Below are positions 11,040-24,084 of a stretch of DNA of 64,000 nt, piece after piece; the first letter of the stretch is position 1, and every line of letters starts with the position of its first letter. Origin of the DNA: Pseudoscleropodium purum (lineage: Eukaryota; Streptophyta; Bryopsida; Hypnales; Brachytheciaceae); the NCBI GenBank assembly GCA_963969395.1, contig OZ017797.1, positions 6,200,001 to 6,264,000 of the forward strand, given 5' to 3'. The position numbers and the translations under genes were made by a program. The notes under the pieces are model-generated. The model was not told the origin of the DNA and did not search any database. It saw only the letters and a list, made by a program, of their open reading frames with translations.

Positions 11040-13640
11040 GAGTGCAATTTGCAAAGTGAGTAGCAAGGCTTTTCCTAACTAAATTGGAGCATTTTGGTTG
11101 AGTGGAAAGTGAAACTATAGTGTGTAAGTACAATGATAGACCAAAAGAATAAGGAAAAATAAATTGAAGAAGGAATCTAGTTAGTGGATTTTAGTGACTA
11201 CATCGACAAAGAACCTAAGTTGGGGGAAGAAGAACAATCACACCAATTGAAATTCCATAGACTGACTTTTGGTTTGAAGTGCTTAAAAAGTTTGAAGTTG
11301 CCAAGTTGGAAGAACAACATCGTATGTACTAGGTTGGACAAAGTAGGGTTGCTTGATTTTTTATTTGACTTATAGACTTGGATTAAGCTTGATGTTAATC
11401 ATCAAGAAGTGTTTGTATTAGCTAATTTGGTAGTAGAGTGAGAGAAGATGGTGAAGGGCCAAACAATGGAGCTCTAGGCAAAATAAATCACGAAACTCTT
11501 TCAATTGCTTATTACTGGAGTATCAATGGCAACAATGCAGTAATTAGTAACCCACCTAATTGTAGAATGTTTTTTAGTGGATATTTTGCTAGTAGAGTTG
11601 GCTAAAGAAGAATACAAATTAGAGTAGGTTTTACGAAGTTGAAGAAGATAAATCGAGTTGGTGACCGAGTACCTACTATTGGAGGAGTGCATCAGAAATG
11701 TATCATGCAAGATTCTCTAAGTTGCTATGGTCGTTTGCAGTGGTGAGGTGTTCAATTGGGAATTGCATGTCTCTTACAAGTTGTATGAATTGGTATTAAA
11801 TTTCAAGAGGAGTCTAGTTGGTGAGATAATGGGTGGTAGCATGTTGTGTAGATCTACCCAAGATGCATAAAGAGCCCAAGACAGATCCAAACACACCTTC
11901 TTGATTTGATGTATTTGAGACTGACCCAATGGCACTTATGGAACTAGTGGAAGCTTACACACACACATTTGGTAGAGGCATTAACTAATTTGGAGGCATA
12001 TAACCTTATATAGATTGAAGACTATGCTCAATCAAGAAACAAAATATAAAGTTGGTAGTTGAATGTGATTGAGCAATGCAAGGCTAAATCAAAAGAAGTC
12101 AAGGATGAAAGGATTATATACGAGATTCATATGGCAATATATTATCAAGATGTGGTTGACCAATTAGGCGTTATGAAGCTCTAATTGGAGGGATTCAAGA
12201 AGAAAGTCCAAATCAAAACTAATATATTTCAAATGAGTATCAAAGTGTAGGGTGGCCGAATTGGAGCATTAGTTGAATGAGCATCATGCCAAATTGGAAG
12301 GTATATAGGATGTTTGTTGAAGATCAATCCAAATCAAATGAAGAAGCATTCAAGCTCAAAAAGAAGATAATTCAAGTTGAGACACTACTAAAAGGCAAGG
12401 CTATTAAGTAGAATGTATTGCCTACTTGGAAGTGCGAAAGAATACTACATGTTGAAGATTTGGAGGCACTTTCCAAGTTGATTCCCTTGACCAAAAATAT
12501 AGAGTTTGCATATGTTTGGGAGTGAGAAATATTCTTCTTGTATATAGGACTGACCTTCAAGGAGTACATCTCCAAATAGCAATTCAAGGCAATATAAATG
12601 AGAGCAATCTAGTTGAAAAGAGAAAATCTATTTACAAAGATTATAGGTCAAGAAGATGTGTTACTTGACGATAAGTCCTTGGTTTTTTTTTGTCTAATTG
12701 GAGATTATGAAGCTCGTAGCCTCTTGTTTTATACAAAGTTGGAAGGAATCTTGGCTAAAAATGGTCAATTTATGTCATCCTATTTGAAAGAGTGTTGTTG
12801 CAAGTAGGTAGCGGTTTTAGGAATGATTCACGACAAGCATGGCCAAGACAACCTAATGAACATCATCTTCTTTGAAAGCAAAGGAATTGGTATCCAAGAT
12901 GAGTTGGAAGAAGACTTTGACTAATTTGAGCATTGTATTTGAGTAACAAGATTGGTTCTACAAATTAATTTGAAATGTGCAGGACAAGGCCACACACTGC
13001 CAAGTGTTGAACATGCGCCCAATGACATACATGAGAAAATTTTGTATGACTAAAGTCCGACTAGGTGTCAAGATTGTGGCCAAATTGGTATAGAGTATTC
13101 CAATTTGGGATTTTGCATTGGAATTAGCATTTAAATGACCTTAATTGGGAGACGAGAATTTATTGATGCTTGGTGCCATGTCTAATTTGATAACGTGGAT
13201 ACTTCTTTCTCCATTTGTTTCATCATATTGGGATGATAGTTTTTGGGAAATTATGAAAGCTTGTTTGAAGAGGTTATAAACAATGATGAGATTCCCTATG
13301 TGTATGTGGGATGTATATCAAATCCTGGTTGAGAAAAAAAATTATTCTTGAATGATAGGTAACACTAAATTAAAGGAGGTTGGTTCTAAATTGGTGAAGA
13401 AGAAATGTCTATTCTATTGTAAAGAAGCATATGCAAAAACAATTTATATTCCAATGAGTGTTAAGTTTGATTTGGAGAACTAATGCTTGAGTAGTGAGTA
13501 GGAGAGATTAGACTAAATTAGCATTGTTTCAAATAGATGTGTGGTTAGAGGCAACGGGTTCAAGTTGGAACAAAGCAATATGTAACAATTAGGCTGATTT
13601 GAACAAAGATTTGAAAATGAAAGAAGAAAAAAAATATTTT
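11040..13640 (+). pseudogene. Decayed coding relic, unrecognised (probably transposon-derived)
   Basis: From about 11140 to 11910 one plus-strand frame (codon starts divisible by three) reads as plausible protein, rich in Lys, Glu, Leu and Gln and coiled-coil-like. It is interrupted by stops such as TAG 11373, TGA 11439, TAG 11475, TAA 11484 and TAA 11541. Further plausible pieces follow in shifted frames (about 11950-12290 and 12613-13150). Most stops lie where a Gln or Arg codon changed by one C-to-T step would fit. I do not recognise the family; a retroelement or transposon protein is a guess. No terminal repeats were found to bound it. Confidence 0.4.
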
Positions 13641-13973
13641 TTAAATTAGAAGATGAATAAGAAACCCTATTTTAAAGAAATCTCATAGAAAAAAAAAAGA
13701 CAATTGGGAGGATTATTAACCTTTGTAGCCATTAGGAGTGAAGTGACAAATTGTGGAATTAGCTAACCTTGTGAGGAAATCAACATTATTTTGATTGGAA
13801 GAATGTTCTTTGCATGTGATTATAATGATCTAATTAGTTAATTAATTAGCAATTCTATTTACATTTGTCTCTTTGAGCAAAATTCACATTTAGCCTCATA
13901 TTTTCTAATAGGATCTCTTAAATCTTTTGACAATGGTTGAATCAAAATGGTAAATTATTATTCTTGGATGCAA
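13641..13973. other. AT-rich spacer
   Basis: I see nothing assignable between the coding relic and the CACTA-like element. The sequence is A-rich, without open frames or repeats that I could pair. Confidence 0.35.
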
Positions 13974-15344
13974 CACTAGTAGAAAACTTAGCATCCAAAT
14001 CAACAAAGAAGTGTTTTGTTTTTTTGTTGATTTAGTCTTGTTGATCAACAACAAAAATCTATTGATTATTTCTATCAAAGAAAATGAATTTTGAAAAATC
14101 CTCTTTGAAATTTGTCTATAATTTTTTATTGGAGTCTTGAATTCTCAAATGGATTTTTTGAGATGGAACTTAACTTGATTTACCAACTTTTTCTAGTTCT
14201 AATTTTTTTGAAAAGGTTATTTTACTATGCCAAAATGGCCACCAAAGTTTGCTCAGTTTTTAAAAAAATGAATTGCAAATGATTAAGTTAAAAAAAAGTT
14301 CATTGTACAGTACATAGAAATTCCAATTGCAGTGTTTTAACTCCTAAAAGACCAAATGACATTTTTTGACAACATAGCAATAATTGTGGACATTCAACTT
14401 ATCACAAATGGAGTTTTTCTTGTTTTTCTTCAAAATTTTCACATAACATATGGTCAAAGAGTAGTTTCAAGCTAGCTGCAACAATTTTTGTAATTTTTGA
14501 CTAAATAATTAAAAGTTATTGCACAACGTATAATTTTAATTGTTTAGTGGGCAACTCGGGTAACTAAAACAAAAATCATTTTCTTAAGAAGAAAACCATT
14601 CAACTTGATTTCTTAGATTTATATTTACTTGAAAAGCTTAGAATCATTGCATTTGTACTAAGAAGAAAGGTATGAGGAATTTTATTTTCTAGGCAATTAA
14701 GTAATCTCTACTCAAAAATGAACTTTGAAGTCCTTTATTTAATTTAATTTGCAATGTTTAAAAAAAAAACCCATTGAATGTAGCTTATTACTACAACATT
14801 ACAACATTGACATTGAAAATTTTCAATTCTATAACTAAATTGTTAAAAATTTAGTATTTTAAATCATACTCTACCTCATTTTTTATAATTTTTTTTGAGC
14901 ATGAATATAGAATATTTTTTGTTGAAATATTTCATATTTATTTCCAACTTATATAGAGAGTAACAAGTTGTAGGATCTACATATTTTTGTCCCAAATTTT
15001 TGTCATGAAAGATGAAATCTAATTAAATAATTATTTAAAAAGGGTTGAAAATACTTTCTCTTTGAAATTCAGGCGACATAATGTTACAATTGGTAAGGTT
15101 TTCAATGTGTTAACCTTGCCCACTACAATGAAACAAAAACATTCTAAAAGATTCCAAAAGATTCCAAAAAGATTCCAAATTAATTGAAATTCTATTGATT
15201 TGGTCATTGCACTATCCCAATCAACAAAAAATAGATGGTCATTTTGTTGGTTTTTACAGAAAGTCCCTACACTACTCTAAACAACAAAAATGAATAGAAA
15301 TCAATTGATTTTCTATTGATTTGGTCATAATTTTTCTACTAGTG
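13974..15344. mobile_element. CACTA-like non-autonomous DNA transposon
   Basis: The left end CACTAGTAGAAAA (from 13974) is the reverse complement of the right end TTTTCTACTAGTG (to 15344), the signature of CACTA/EnSpm termini. Imperfect matching continues inward (CCAAATCAACAAAG against CCAAATCAATAGAAA). Flanking triplets are CAA and GAA, so the expected 3-bp duplication is imperfect. The 1.37-kb interior has no transposase and is AT-rich. Part of it (about 14337-15010) recurs at 22546-23165. Confidence 0.7.
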
Positions 15345-16490
15345 GAATTATAGACTTTTCAAGTTTTTATGTAGAATAAACCTATTTATATGATGCATTA
15401 CTTAGTCAAATTGTATAATTTACAAAACAATTGAGATGCAAATCACTTTTATATTATAATTAGAAATTCTAAACTCATAATAGAATTAAAACCATAAATT
15501 AAAACTAAATTGTCAATTTTAAACTTGTTCAAATTTTGATTTGAATGACATTAAATTATAAAAGAAATTCTAGTCTCTAGTACAAATCAAGTGAATCCAT
15601 TATAGCTAGTGAACTACTTTTTGATGGTAAGTTAGCTCTTCTCTATAGAAACTAAATTACAATATTCTTGTTGTAGGGAAAAGAAATCATGGCCACAAAA
15701 ATTGAATAAAATTTTGAACTTTTGTTACAATTTTCCAAACTATGTATCCAAATATTGCATTTTGTGTTTATCATCAACATATTCTTTCATTTGCTCCCCA
15801 AAATATATGAAATTGAACCAGTTTCACAATCCATAATCCACTACCTAAAAAACTCAAGTGCATTTTTGAGTTAGATTTGGCTATAGTCATGGTTTAACAT
15901 TATGCTTTCTCATTCAAACTTGTTATCTAGTCATTTGAGATGTTATTTATCCGACTTAACTGGCCAACACAACAAAAGCCCAATGAAAAGGCCTTCTAGA
16001 GGTCAATGAGAAGGCCATATGAGAAGGCCCCATGAAATGCCTTCCAAAGGTAGACATACCCATTCCCACCCTAACACCCAATTCCTTCTAATCCTCATAT
16101 ACCAACTAAGTACATTCCAAAAAGAAAATATGCACCACCAATACATGAGGGAGGAATTCTCAAAAGGGACAGAAATGGAAACACCTACTTTATGTCATGC
16201 ATTTCCTCACACAAAACATGGTAGCACGGATCAATTTGGGATGTCCCTACCTTACCTTACCTTATAGAGAAACTTCAAAATGAGAGCCCCCACCCACCAG
16301 TCTTCCCCCACACGGCCCCCCTAACATAAAATTCAAAATTCAAAACTTAAAACCTCCAAATCCACTCGAAAAGCGCGCCACACATCCGTCAATAGTGACG
16401 TCTCACTGGCGGGGGTAACTGCCTGACCCACTCAAATGGCGACACCTGGACCACCCTGACGTCCGAACCAACGAAAGCCAGCCCAACTGA
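15345..16490. other. Spacer upstream of the HVA22 gene
   Basis: This is AT-rich to about 16000, then progressively richer in C. The block at 16000-16270 has an open frame without recognisable content. No transposon ends or RNA genes were found. Confidence 0.4.
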
Positions 16491-17227
16491 AGTGGAAGTC
16501 TTTACTTAGCCAATCCCCCCCCCCCCCCTTCCCAAGGCCAAACCCCCTTTCCAATGCCCCTGCCCTTCAGTCGTCGTCGTCGTCGTCGTCACGAATTCAA
16601 AAATCCAGCGTGGAGACTTCATCATCATCTAGTCCGCGTGTTCTGAATTCACGTCAAATCCGACGAACTTCTCTCTCCGTCCCGAGTCCCGACCCGACGG
16701 AGAAAGCCGCCAGTCTTTCTTTTTCAGATCGCAACTGACTGAAGTCTCCCTTTTGAAACCACGGCTTCCCTTCCATCCATACTTTAGCTTACATGGCTGC
16801 TTCGTGGCCGGGCATCCATATCGGTAGCTGTTTACGCAACTGTTAAGTTTAGTGGAAGCGCCACGCAAGGGATTAGTGAAGGCAGACATCTCATCGTGTT
16901 TGAGTTGGTGGTTATGGTGGGATGATTGCAAATTTCAGGAAGTGAGCAGCTATGGTGGTTTAGGAAGAGTCGGGGGCGGGGAGGTTTTGAGTGTTGCAAG
17001 GGTTTGTGCGGCGCTGGGGTTTGAGTAGGGTTTAGGGTGCAAGTGGTGTTGGCGGAGCCGAAGTTTAGTGGACTGTACTCGGTCTTGTGGAGAATTATTG
17101 TGAGGGTTTTGGGTTTGATGGGTCAGATGGTGTAATTTGGTTGAGGAGGGGGTCGGTTGTGTATGTGGAGGGAGACCGAGTGCTTTGAGTTGCTTTGCGG
17201 AAGGGGTTAATTTGTCAGACGTTCAAG
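16491..17227 (+). promoter_or_regulatory. Likely promoter and 5' leader of the HVA22-type gene
   Basis: GC content rises sharply relative to the spacer. Notable features are a C homopolymer near 16507-16519 and a GTC trinucleotide run at about 16570-16590. The stretch leads directly to the start codon at 17228. A transcription start could not be located, and the leader may itself contain an intron. Confidence 0.45.
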
Positions 17228-20200
17228 ATGATGGGGTCTTTCATTACGAGGGGTGTGATGTAAGTTTTCTTGCTCTTCTTATTCGTGTAAACTTCTACGT
17301 TTGCGTTTGCATGGACATTCTTTTGAGGTGGGTGATATTATTTGCGTCGTCTTAACAGACGTTGGAGCTTGATTTTGGAGGAGATCACTTTTGAGATCAG
17401 TTTCTTTAAACCAGCATGTGTGAATATCTTATGGAATTATATAAAGTGGCTTGTTGTAGACTATTATTAGTGATAATAGAAAACCCTATTCCCGTTCATA
17501 GATGAGTGGCTGTAGATAAGTTTTGCTAATTGAAGGTCTATCAAGTGTATTGGAAGAGATGAATTGCTGGTAGGGGGTAGTGTAGGTTTCGGGATCAGGT
17601 CCCTAGTGGTTCCAGTAACCTCTTTCTTAGTTTTATAGTTTTTTGAATTATGTATCCAGGTGTTTAGAAAAATGGATAGTGAGGGATACTTCTCAGTTTC
17701 ATATTTTCAATTTCATGCCCGGTCAGCAACACTCTGTTTTCATCTGGTAGTTTTCAAGGAAAGAGGATGTGAGTCTACGCATTGGCCTTTAGAGCATATG
17801 GTTTTCGTTTTCTATGGTCTTCTAACCTGATTGATCTGGTTGCCAACGAATTTTCGTGTCGCAGAATGTTGCTGGGATATGTGTATCCGGCGTATGAGTG
17901 CTTCAAGATAGTGGAGAGGAACAGACCCGAAATTGAGAGTTTGCGATTTTGGTGCCAGTACTGGTGTGTTTTCTCTCTGATTGCGTGAATACTTATACGA
18001 CATGCTTCGTTGCGTGCTGTAAAGGAGGTTGCTGATTGATACAGAGGGTTCTTTTGTTTCCGCCAACTGATTTTAGAATCTGACAAACTTGATAAGCTGG
18101 AATAGCTTTGGATCGCAGTGCGAATGATCTGGTGAATCTGAACAAAGCTTAAGGAAACTATTGCAGTTAGAATCTATTCCTCTGATGGTATCAATTTCGA
18201 GACATCATTTAAACCCTGATTTTCCTCGTATTTTGCAGGATCATAATTGCAGTTCTTACAGTGTTTGAAAGGGTGGGAGATGTTTTTGTCTCTTGGTACG
18301 AGTGTTTACTCTTACACTTTGCTGTTTAGTTGTATGCATATGTATTAGTGCGAAGAATTTACAGAAAATGTCATTTTTGAACCTGACCTACCACAAAACA
18401 GTGCATAAATGCTAGTCTCTATTTGGAATTCCTCGTGCAAAGAAATTTCCATTCCACCAAGCAAGTGGTCAACTAAACCTAAGAAATTTTCAAGACTGTT
18501 AGTCTAAATTCCTTCCTACATTGAGAGGAATATTGGAGTAGGTAATTTGAAATCATTGTGGTGCACAAAAAAAAATTGTAATTCGTTTTAACTTTATTTA
18601 ATGCTGTTTTGTTTTCTCAGGGTGCCAATGTATAGCGAGGCAAAGCTGGCCTTCATTATTTATCTCTGGTACCCGAAGACACTGGTACTGTTTAGCACCT
18701 TCTCTCTGTTTTTCTCCCTCTTCTTTGTTTCCGGCGGGGCAGTTTTGTGCCATCAAAAGTTAGTGTGGCTGAATCTCCAATAATTTTGTAACTATAACAT
18801 GCTGTTCTGTATCGAGGCTTGGGAACTCGCGAGTCCCTCTTCACTAAGATTTATCTGGAGACTTTTTTGTCCGAAGTTGTAAGTTGTCATAATGATTTCT
18901 CATTGAATATTTGTTGACGTAGTATATTTGGAATAGCACGCGGTCTAGTGTCCTGTATTCATTTTTGGTTTGTTATATTGTCAGGGAACGAATTATGTAT
19001 ACGCAACATTTTTAAGACCCTTTGTGGTGAGGCATGAAGCTGAGATTGACCGTCAGCTAAATGAACTGACGACCAGAGCTGGAGACTTGGCCTTTTTCTG
19101 GTGGCAACGGGGTTCGGTTTACATTCAAGCGCGGTTCTATGAACTTTTAGCTTATGTTGCCTCCCAGTCAAACAGGACCCAGCAGGGTTCCGCTCCCCGT
19201 CAAGTTCCTCCGGTTGCTCGTCAAGCGCCCCCTTCGCGCCCTAATGCTCAAGTTCCTCCACGCGGACCTTCACGTGATCTTCAGCAGGTACTTTCTGGGT
19301 CCATTTTGCAAGATGACATTGGGTATCTCGGATCATTCAATATGAAATGTATTAAATGTCCAGAACACTGTATTCTGTCGCTTTACATTTCGACATTTAT
19401 ACGTATTCCTTTTTTTTTAATCTTTCTTCTCAATTCAGCTCAATGCAGTAATGTGTTGTATTCAAACAAGAATGAACAATTCTACCGGTGATGCGGTGTT
19501 TCAATAGGCATGTCTACTACTAAGTCAGGAAGTCCATTGTGAACCCTTTGGTCACTGCGCATAGTCCCGCATAGTTCCACTTACTGAATTCACAATTCTT
19601 TTTTTCAAAAGCATGGCAAATTAGGGAGTATTTCACAAGTACTTTGTTCAAGTCATTTTTGAAAAAAGAAAGACACATTATATAGGTGCTTAAGGCAAAA
19701 TCATATAGCTTCCCATTGTTAACCCTCTGGTGGGGATTATTTTTGTGCATTTGTATGCTAATTTGACTCTCCACATCCCTACATGGTTCCATGGCCAATC
19801 CAAAAGTGTCCCTTGAGATTGTGGAATAATGAATGAACCCTTTGCCATGTGTAGAAGCTTCATGGTGGTGTTCACTGAATTCATAAATGGTGACTTTCCA
19901 ACACTATTCAACCCTTTGAATCCCTGTGAAATTTATACTACATTAGGATGCAAGATAGCAAAACTGGGTCCATAATGGGTTTGCCTACCTTACATTTTTT
20001 TCCATTTAGTGTTGCTACCTAAGCAAGTTACTTTAGGTTGTTGCTTTCATTGGAAGCTTCTGTTTTACGTTTTGTCCAGTACGAGGTATGTTGAAGGGGC
20101 TTTGTAAAAACTTAGCTAGTTAAACAACTTGTCTCTGATAAATATCTATAGCCTGAACATAAAAATCTATATCCTAAAGTATCTTTGGGTAACGACACTG

Positions 20201-20713
20201 ATTAGAATACAATTTCAGAGCAAAATGGTATTTTAATTAGGAATTCCCTCACACAAGGTAGGCAAATGCTTATGGATTTCCGTTACGCTCCCCTGTGATG
20301 TTCAAATCTCATGATAGATCTTGCTCATGCAGGGAGGCCCCCCAGTTTATCCATCACCTCCTTCAACAGCAGGATTTCCTGGGTCTGCCCCAGGTGGTGC
20401 AGGTTATCCGCCAGTGAACGCTGATGGTGTTTACCCTCCAGCTACAGCTCCGCAGCCCGGCCCTGCTCTATATCCTCCTCCTCCAGGTCCCCATTCCACG
20501 GGCTCAGTCCACCGGCGTCGCGAGTCCGGGACAGGAGGAGGCTCAGGAAGTCTTTCTGAAAATTCGGACTCAGATTATGATGTCATTGATCGCCAGGAAG
20601 GTCGTCCAGAAAGCAATAGGTCTCAGCAACCAAATCCATCGACGGGAGAGCAAGACGTCCCCCTTCGAGTTTACAACACAAGGAATCGGCGACGACCTTC
20701 TGGTTCCCGGTGA
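17228..20713 (+). CDS. HVA22: HVA22/REEP family (TB2/DP1) ER membrane-shaping protein with long C-terminal tail
   Basis: HVA22/REEP proteins insert hairpin membrane segments into the ER, curve its tubules and are often stress-responsive in plants. Exons by splice signals are 17228-17259, 17865-17963, 18239-18295, 18621-18684, 18985-19287 and 20333-20713, giving 311 aa. The TB2/DP1/HVA22 domain fills about residues 11-105: GYVYPAYECFK, then LRFWCQYW, FERVGDVFVSW, EAKLAFIIYLWYPKT and the TNYVYATFLRP block. The rest is a low-complexity Pro/Gly/Gln-rich tail with an acidic SENSDSDYD segment and a basic end. The length and tail match the plant HVA22-like i/j/k subgroup rather than short HVA22a-e. 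The start is chosen as the first of two adjacent ATGs, because MGSFITRG is the usual N-terminus of that subgroup. The 1.05-kb intron at 19288-20332 interrupts the tail. Confidence 0.94.
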
Positions 20714-22545
20714 GAAGTTGGTGATACCACCGAACAGGATTAAAATTCTAGTGATGAACTAGTGATGAAATGCCAGTCCTGGGTGTCTGTCCAGTTGAAT
20801 CACCTTAATTTTTGGAATATGAAGGTGACAGGCTCAGTTTTCTTCGTTAAGAAACATGACAAAGAAAGTGTGGATGGTAACAGAATTATTGGTTTTCATA
20901 TTTAGTACTGGAAATGATCTCTATCAATTCGATCCATGCTAGACTTAAGATGGTAAGAGTCATGGAAAGTAGATCATCGGAAATCCTAGATCCCAAGCTT
21001 GTCAGAGGAGCAGCCAAATCACTCTGAAAAGTACTCACAATTTTGTATCCACCGTTTATATAACTTTCTGCCCTGCTCTTCTACGAATCTTTTAATTTGA
21101 ATGGTCTCTGTGTATGTTGATAGGAATTGGTCCGAGTGGTTGTATTCTTGGGTTGATGCTCCATCTTCGGGGAAGGATGATTGAGGTTCACCTGGTTACG
21201 TCTGTCGAGCCGTTTCTTTTCTTAAGAATCGTAACCCTTCTTATCTTTCAACAACCCCGAATTGTCTCTTCTTCCACGTCCCCTCTCCACAACAGTTTTA
21301 TCAACATGTTCTACTTTCCCATTATCCATGTGGTCAGCCCTCTTGCTACTTGCAGGTGAGTGGATTCCTTTGCTATTAATTGCTACGTTGAAGTAGAATG
21401 CCATTGAAGGTATTGTGGTTCAAATTTGTAACTGTGTTGCATTCAACACTTTACCTGTAAGCAGTCTCCAATTGTTTATGCCAAGCAGGGCTGTGATAGT
21501 TCTGAGTATTTTGGTTTTCAACAGGTAACAATGCTCATATGTGACATCTCTGGTTGCATATAGGACCCATTCAAACAACTACCACAATTGACGTCTTTGG
21601 GTTGGGTGGGCCTTCGAGTCGGGTGGGCGTTCTCTAAAATAACTCCTCCACATATCCTCAACTCAATGATCATCGGCCTTTCTACTATATTTGAATAGTG
21701 TAATTCTGGGTTAGTTTTTCAATAAATTATGAATGTGTTTCGCAATGTAAATATAATCTAGTGTTTTCAGTTAGCAATCAATAGCGAAGAAACTCTCCGA
21801 TGTCTGCATCTTTAGACATAACTGGTGACTGAAGTACTTACTGCGAGTATTGTATTGCTCTTGTCGATAAGATTTCTTGGCTACCAAGAAAGTGGGTTCT
21901 GGAAAGCAATAAAGTACAGGGTGCATAATGTACCTTTTTAAGTGTTCCTATTTGATCAATGACATTCAACAGGTCACTCATTCCTGAATATGGGATGCAT
22001 TTAAGTTAGAGCGTGAATAACTTTACTGCTTAGTTTCAGTAAAAGCAAATAGGATTTGGGTGAGATGGTGTAGATTTGCACGTTTGCTTGAAGTGTGACG
22101 ACTGTCAAATAAGCATGTGATGCATTTGCCATGTGTTTATACAATAGAGATCCAAAGTGTGTATTACAAGACTTGAGGAGGAGTCCGTGCTATTTAATGT
22201 CAAGAGAGTTGTTTCAAAAATACATAAGTAAAGAATATGGATACAAAAAGAAGGTTTCACCAAAATATTCATTTGCTATTGCATTTTCTTACAATTTTTT
22301 ATACACAAAATTTAAAAAAAATAAAATTTCAATGATATTATAGAAGCAAGGCAATCATTGTACTTAGAATGAATTGATTTATTATGAATTAGTATAATAA
22401 TAGTTCTTTGTACCCTCTGTAAAGAAATATATGATTTATTTCCAATGAATTCCTATCTCTACGTAGAATTGAAGGTTTTTAATAGTCAAAAATATTATAT
22501 GCTTTAAATAGGGAAAAGATGGTGCAATTTCTTGTGTATGGTGAC
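20714..22545. other. 3' flank of HVA22 and spacer
   Basis: The first several hundred bases are the probable 3' UTR of the HVA22-type gene; several weak AATAAA-like words occur. Open frames here (for example at 21114-21359) have no recognisable content. After about 22100 the sequence becomes AT-rich repeat DNA. Confidence 0.4.
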
Positions 22546-22819
22546 TTTAACCTCTAAAGGACCAAGGTGTGTTTTTTGGCAATATAAATTTTTTGGATAG
22601 GTGCATGTGAATGTAGATTTCTATATTTTTGGCCCAAATTTTTATAGAAGGTGTGGACAAGGAATATCTTTCATGTGCACTAAATTTCAGGACATTTGAA
22701 AATATGAGTCAAAATTTATGGCCTAATATGAACTTTAGTTCTCAACTTGGGCAATTTGGGCAAATCTAAAAAAATCGCTTTCTTCAAAAACAAAAATTTG
22801 AAATTAATTTTTTTAGATT

Positions 22820-22899
<80 letters not shown>

Positions 22900-23165
22900 T
22901 GAATCATTCCATTTTAATCAATGAGTCAAAAGTTATGAGGTGTTTTAGTTTGTGGGTGGACATGAATTCTCTACTTCAAAATAAACTTTGAAGTTCTTTA
23001 TTAAACTCAATTTTCAATATTTTTGAAAAAAAATAAAAAGATTAGGTGAAGATTGTTTATGATAACATTACAACCATTGGAATTGACATTTTTCAATTCC
23101 ATAACTAAATTCTTAACAATTTAGTATTTTGATTCATTCTCTACTACTTTCTATTTACTATTTTT
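22546..23165. repeat. Dispersed repeat related to the CACTA-like interior
   Basis: Blocks here match the inside of the 13974-15344 element in order: TAACCTCTAAAGGACCAA against TAACTCCTAAAAGACCAA, AACTTTGAAGTTCTTTATT against AACTTTGAAGTCCTTTATT, and CATAACTAAATTCTTAACAA against CTATAACTAAATTGTTAAAA. No CACTA-type end is visible here, so this is a fragment or a related family. An AG microsatellite has expanded within it. Confidence 0.6.
22820..22896. repeat. (AG)n microsatellite
   Basis: A pure AG dinucleotide run of about 38 units lies inside the dispersed repeat. On the minus strand it creates a spurious Ser-Leu open frame. Confidence 0.97.
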
Positions 23166-24084
23166 TTCCTATATGTTGTACAATTCTAAATGATTTAAAA
23201 TTTTCAAGTATAAAGCCAATTTGCCTTGAAGAATGAATCCAAAGAGTTGCAACCATTTTGGACATTTTTTCATACAAATGTGACCTTGTGAAGTGCAGTT
23301 GCTCGATTATTTGAAGGGCCAAAAAAAGGCTTTTAGTCAATTCAAATGCTAATATCTTGCAATCTACATGGTAGAAATTTCTGAAATTTTTTCTACATCT
23401 TTTAAAATTATCATGCCAGTACTACAAGATCCTATGGTTGAATGTGTCCAAAAATGTTTCTAAATTTCGTTTATACTTGTACTAAAAATAGTAGTTTTGG
23501 AGTGTTTTGGGTGAAAATATAGTCAAGGAACTTTAGGGGTTAAAGGAACATCAACGATAGTGAGAGAAGCTTCAAATTTAATGTTGATGTTTTGTGAAAT
23601 TTTGATATTTTGTGAGATTTTTAGAAAATATTTATACAAATCAAGGTTAGAAAATAGTATAAATTTGTTTTGTATTGGTAGAAAGGATTTAGTGTATACA
23701 TGCGTGCTATAATTGGGTGTGCAAATTAACTTGTGACCTTTTTTATGTATGGGGTACCATCATAGTCTTCAATTGGGTCATTTCATTCCCTTTGTTGCAA
23801 CATTCATTCTCCAAGAAAGTACAAAGACCAACCTATGGACATAGGTACAATGAATAGCAATTGTATTGGATTGTACTGCAATTTTTCCACTTAACAAATT
23901 GTATCAATATGTATTGTATAGTATTGTAGTTTTTCTAGAATAGCAATAGAAGGTTACATAATAGGCTATAAAATACACATATATCCTCTTCTATTTTTTC
24001 AAAAATCAAACAATTAGCATCCAATGACTTTACATACATATTTCTAGTCAACACAAAATCCTAATATGATCATTTTGCACTCTT
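23166..24084. other. AT-rich spacer
   Basis: No gene is recognised. The plus-strand frame shared with the relic at 24085-25200 has fewer stops than expected in sequence this AT-rich, so the relic could extend leftward, but the reading looks much less like protein. Confidence 0.3.

Noticed and set aside
22716..22907. Minus-strand Ser-Leu repeat open frame
   Set aside because: It is the (AG)n microsatellite read as protein; there are no family features outside the run.
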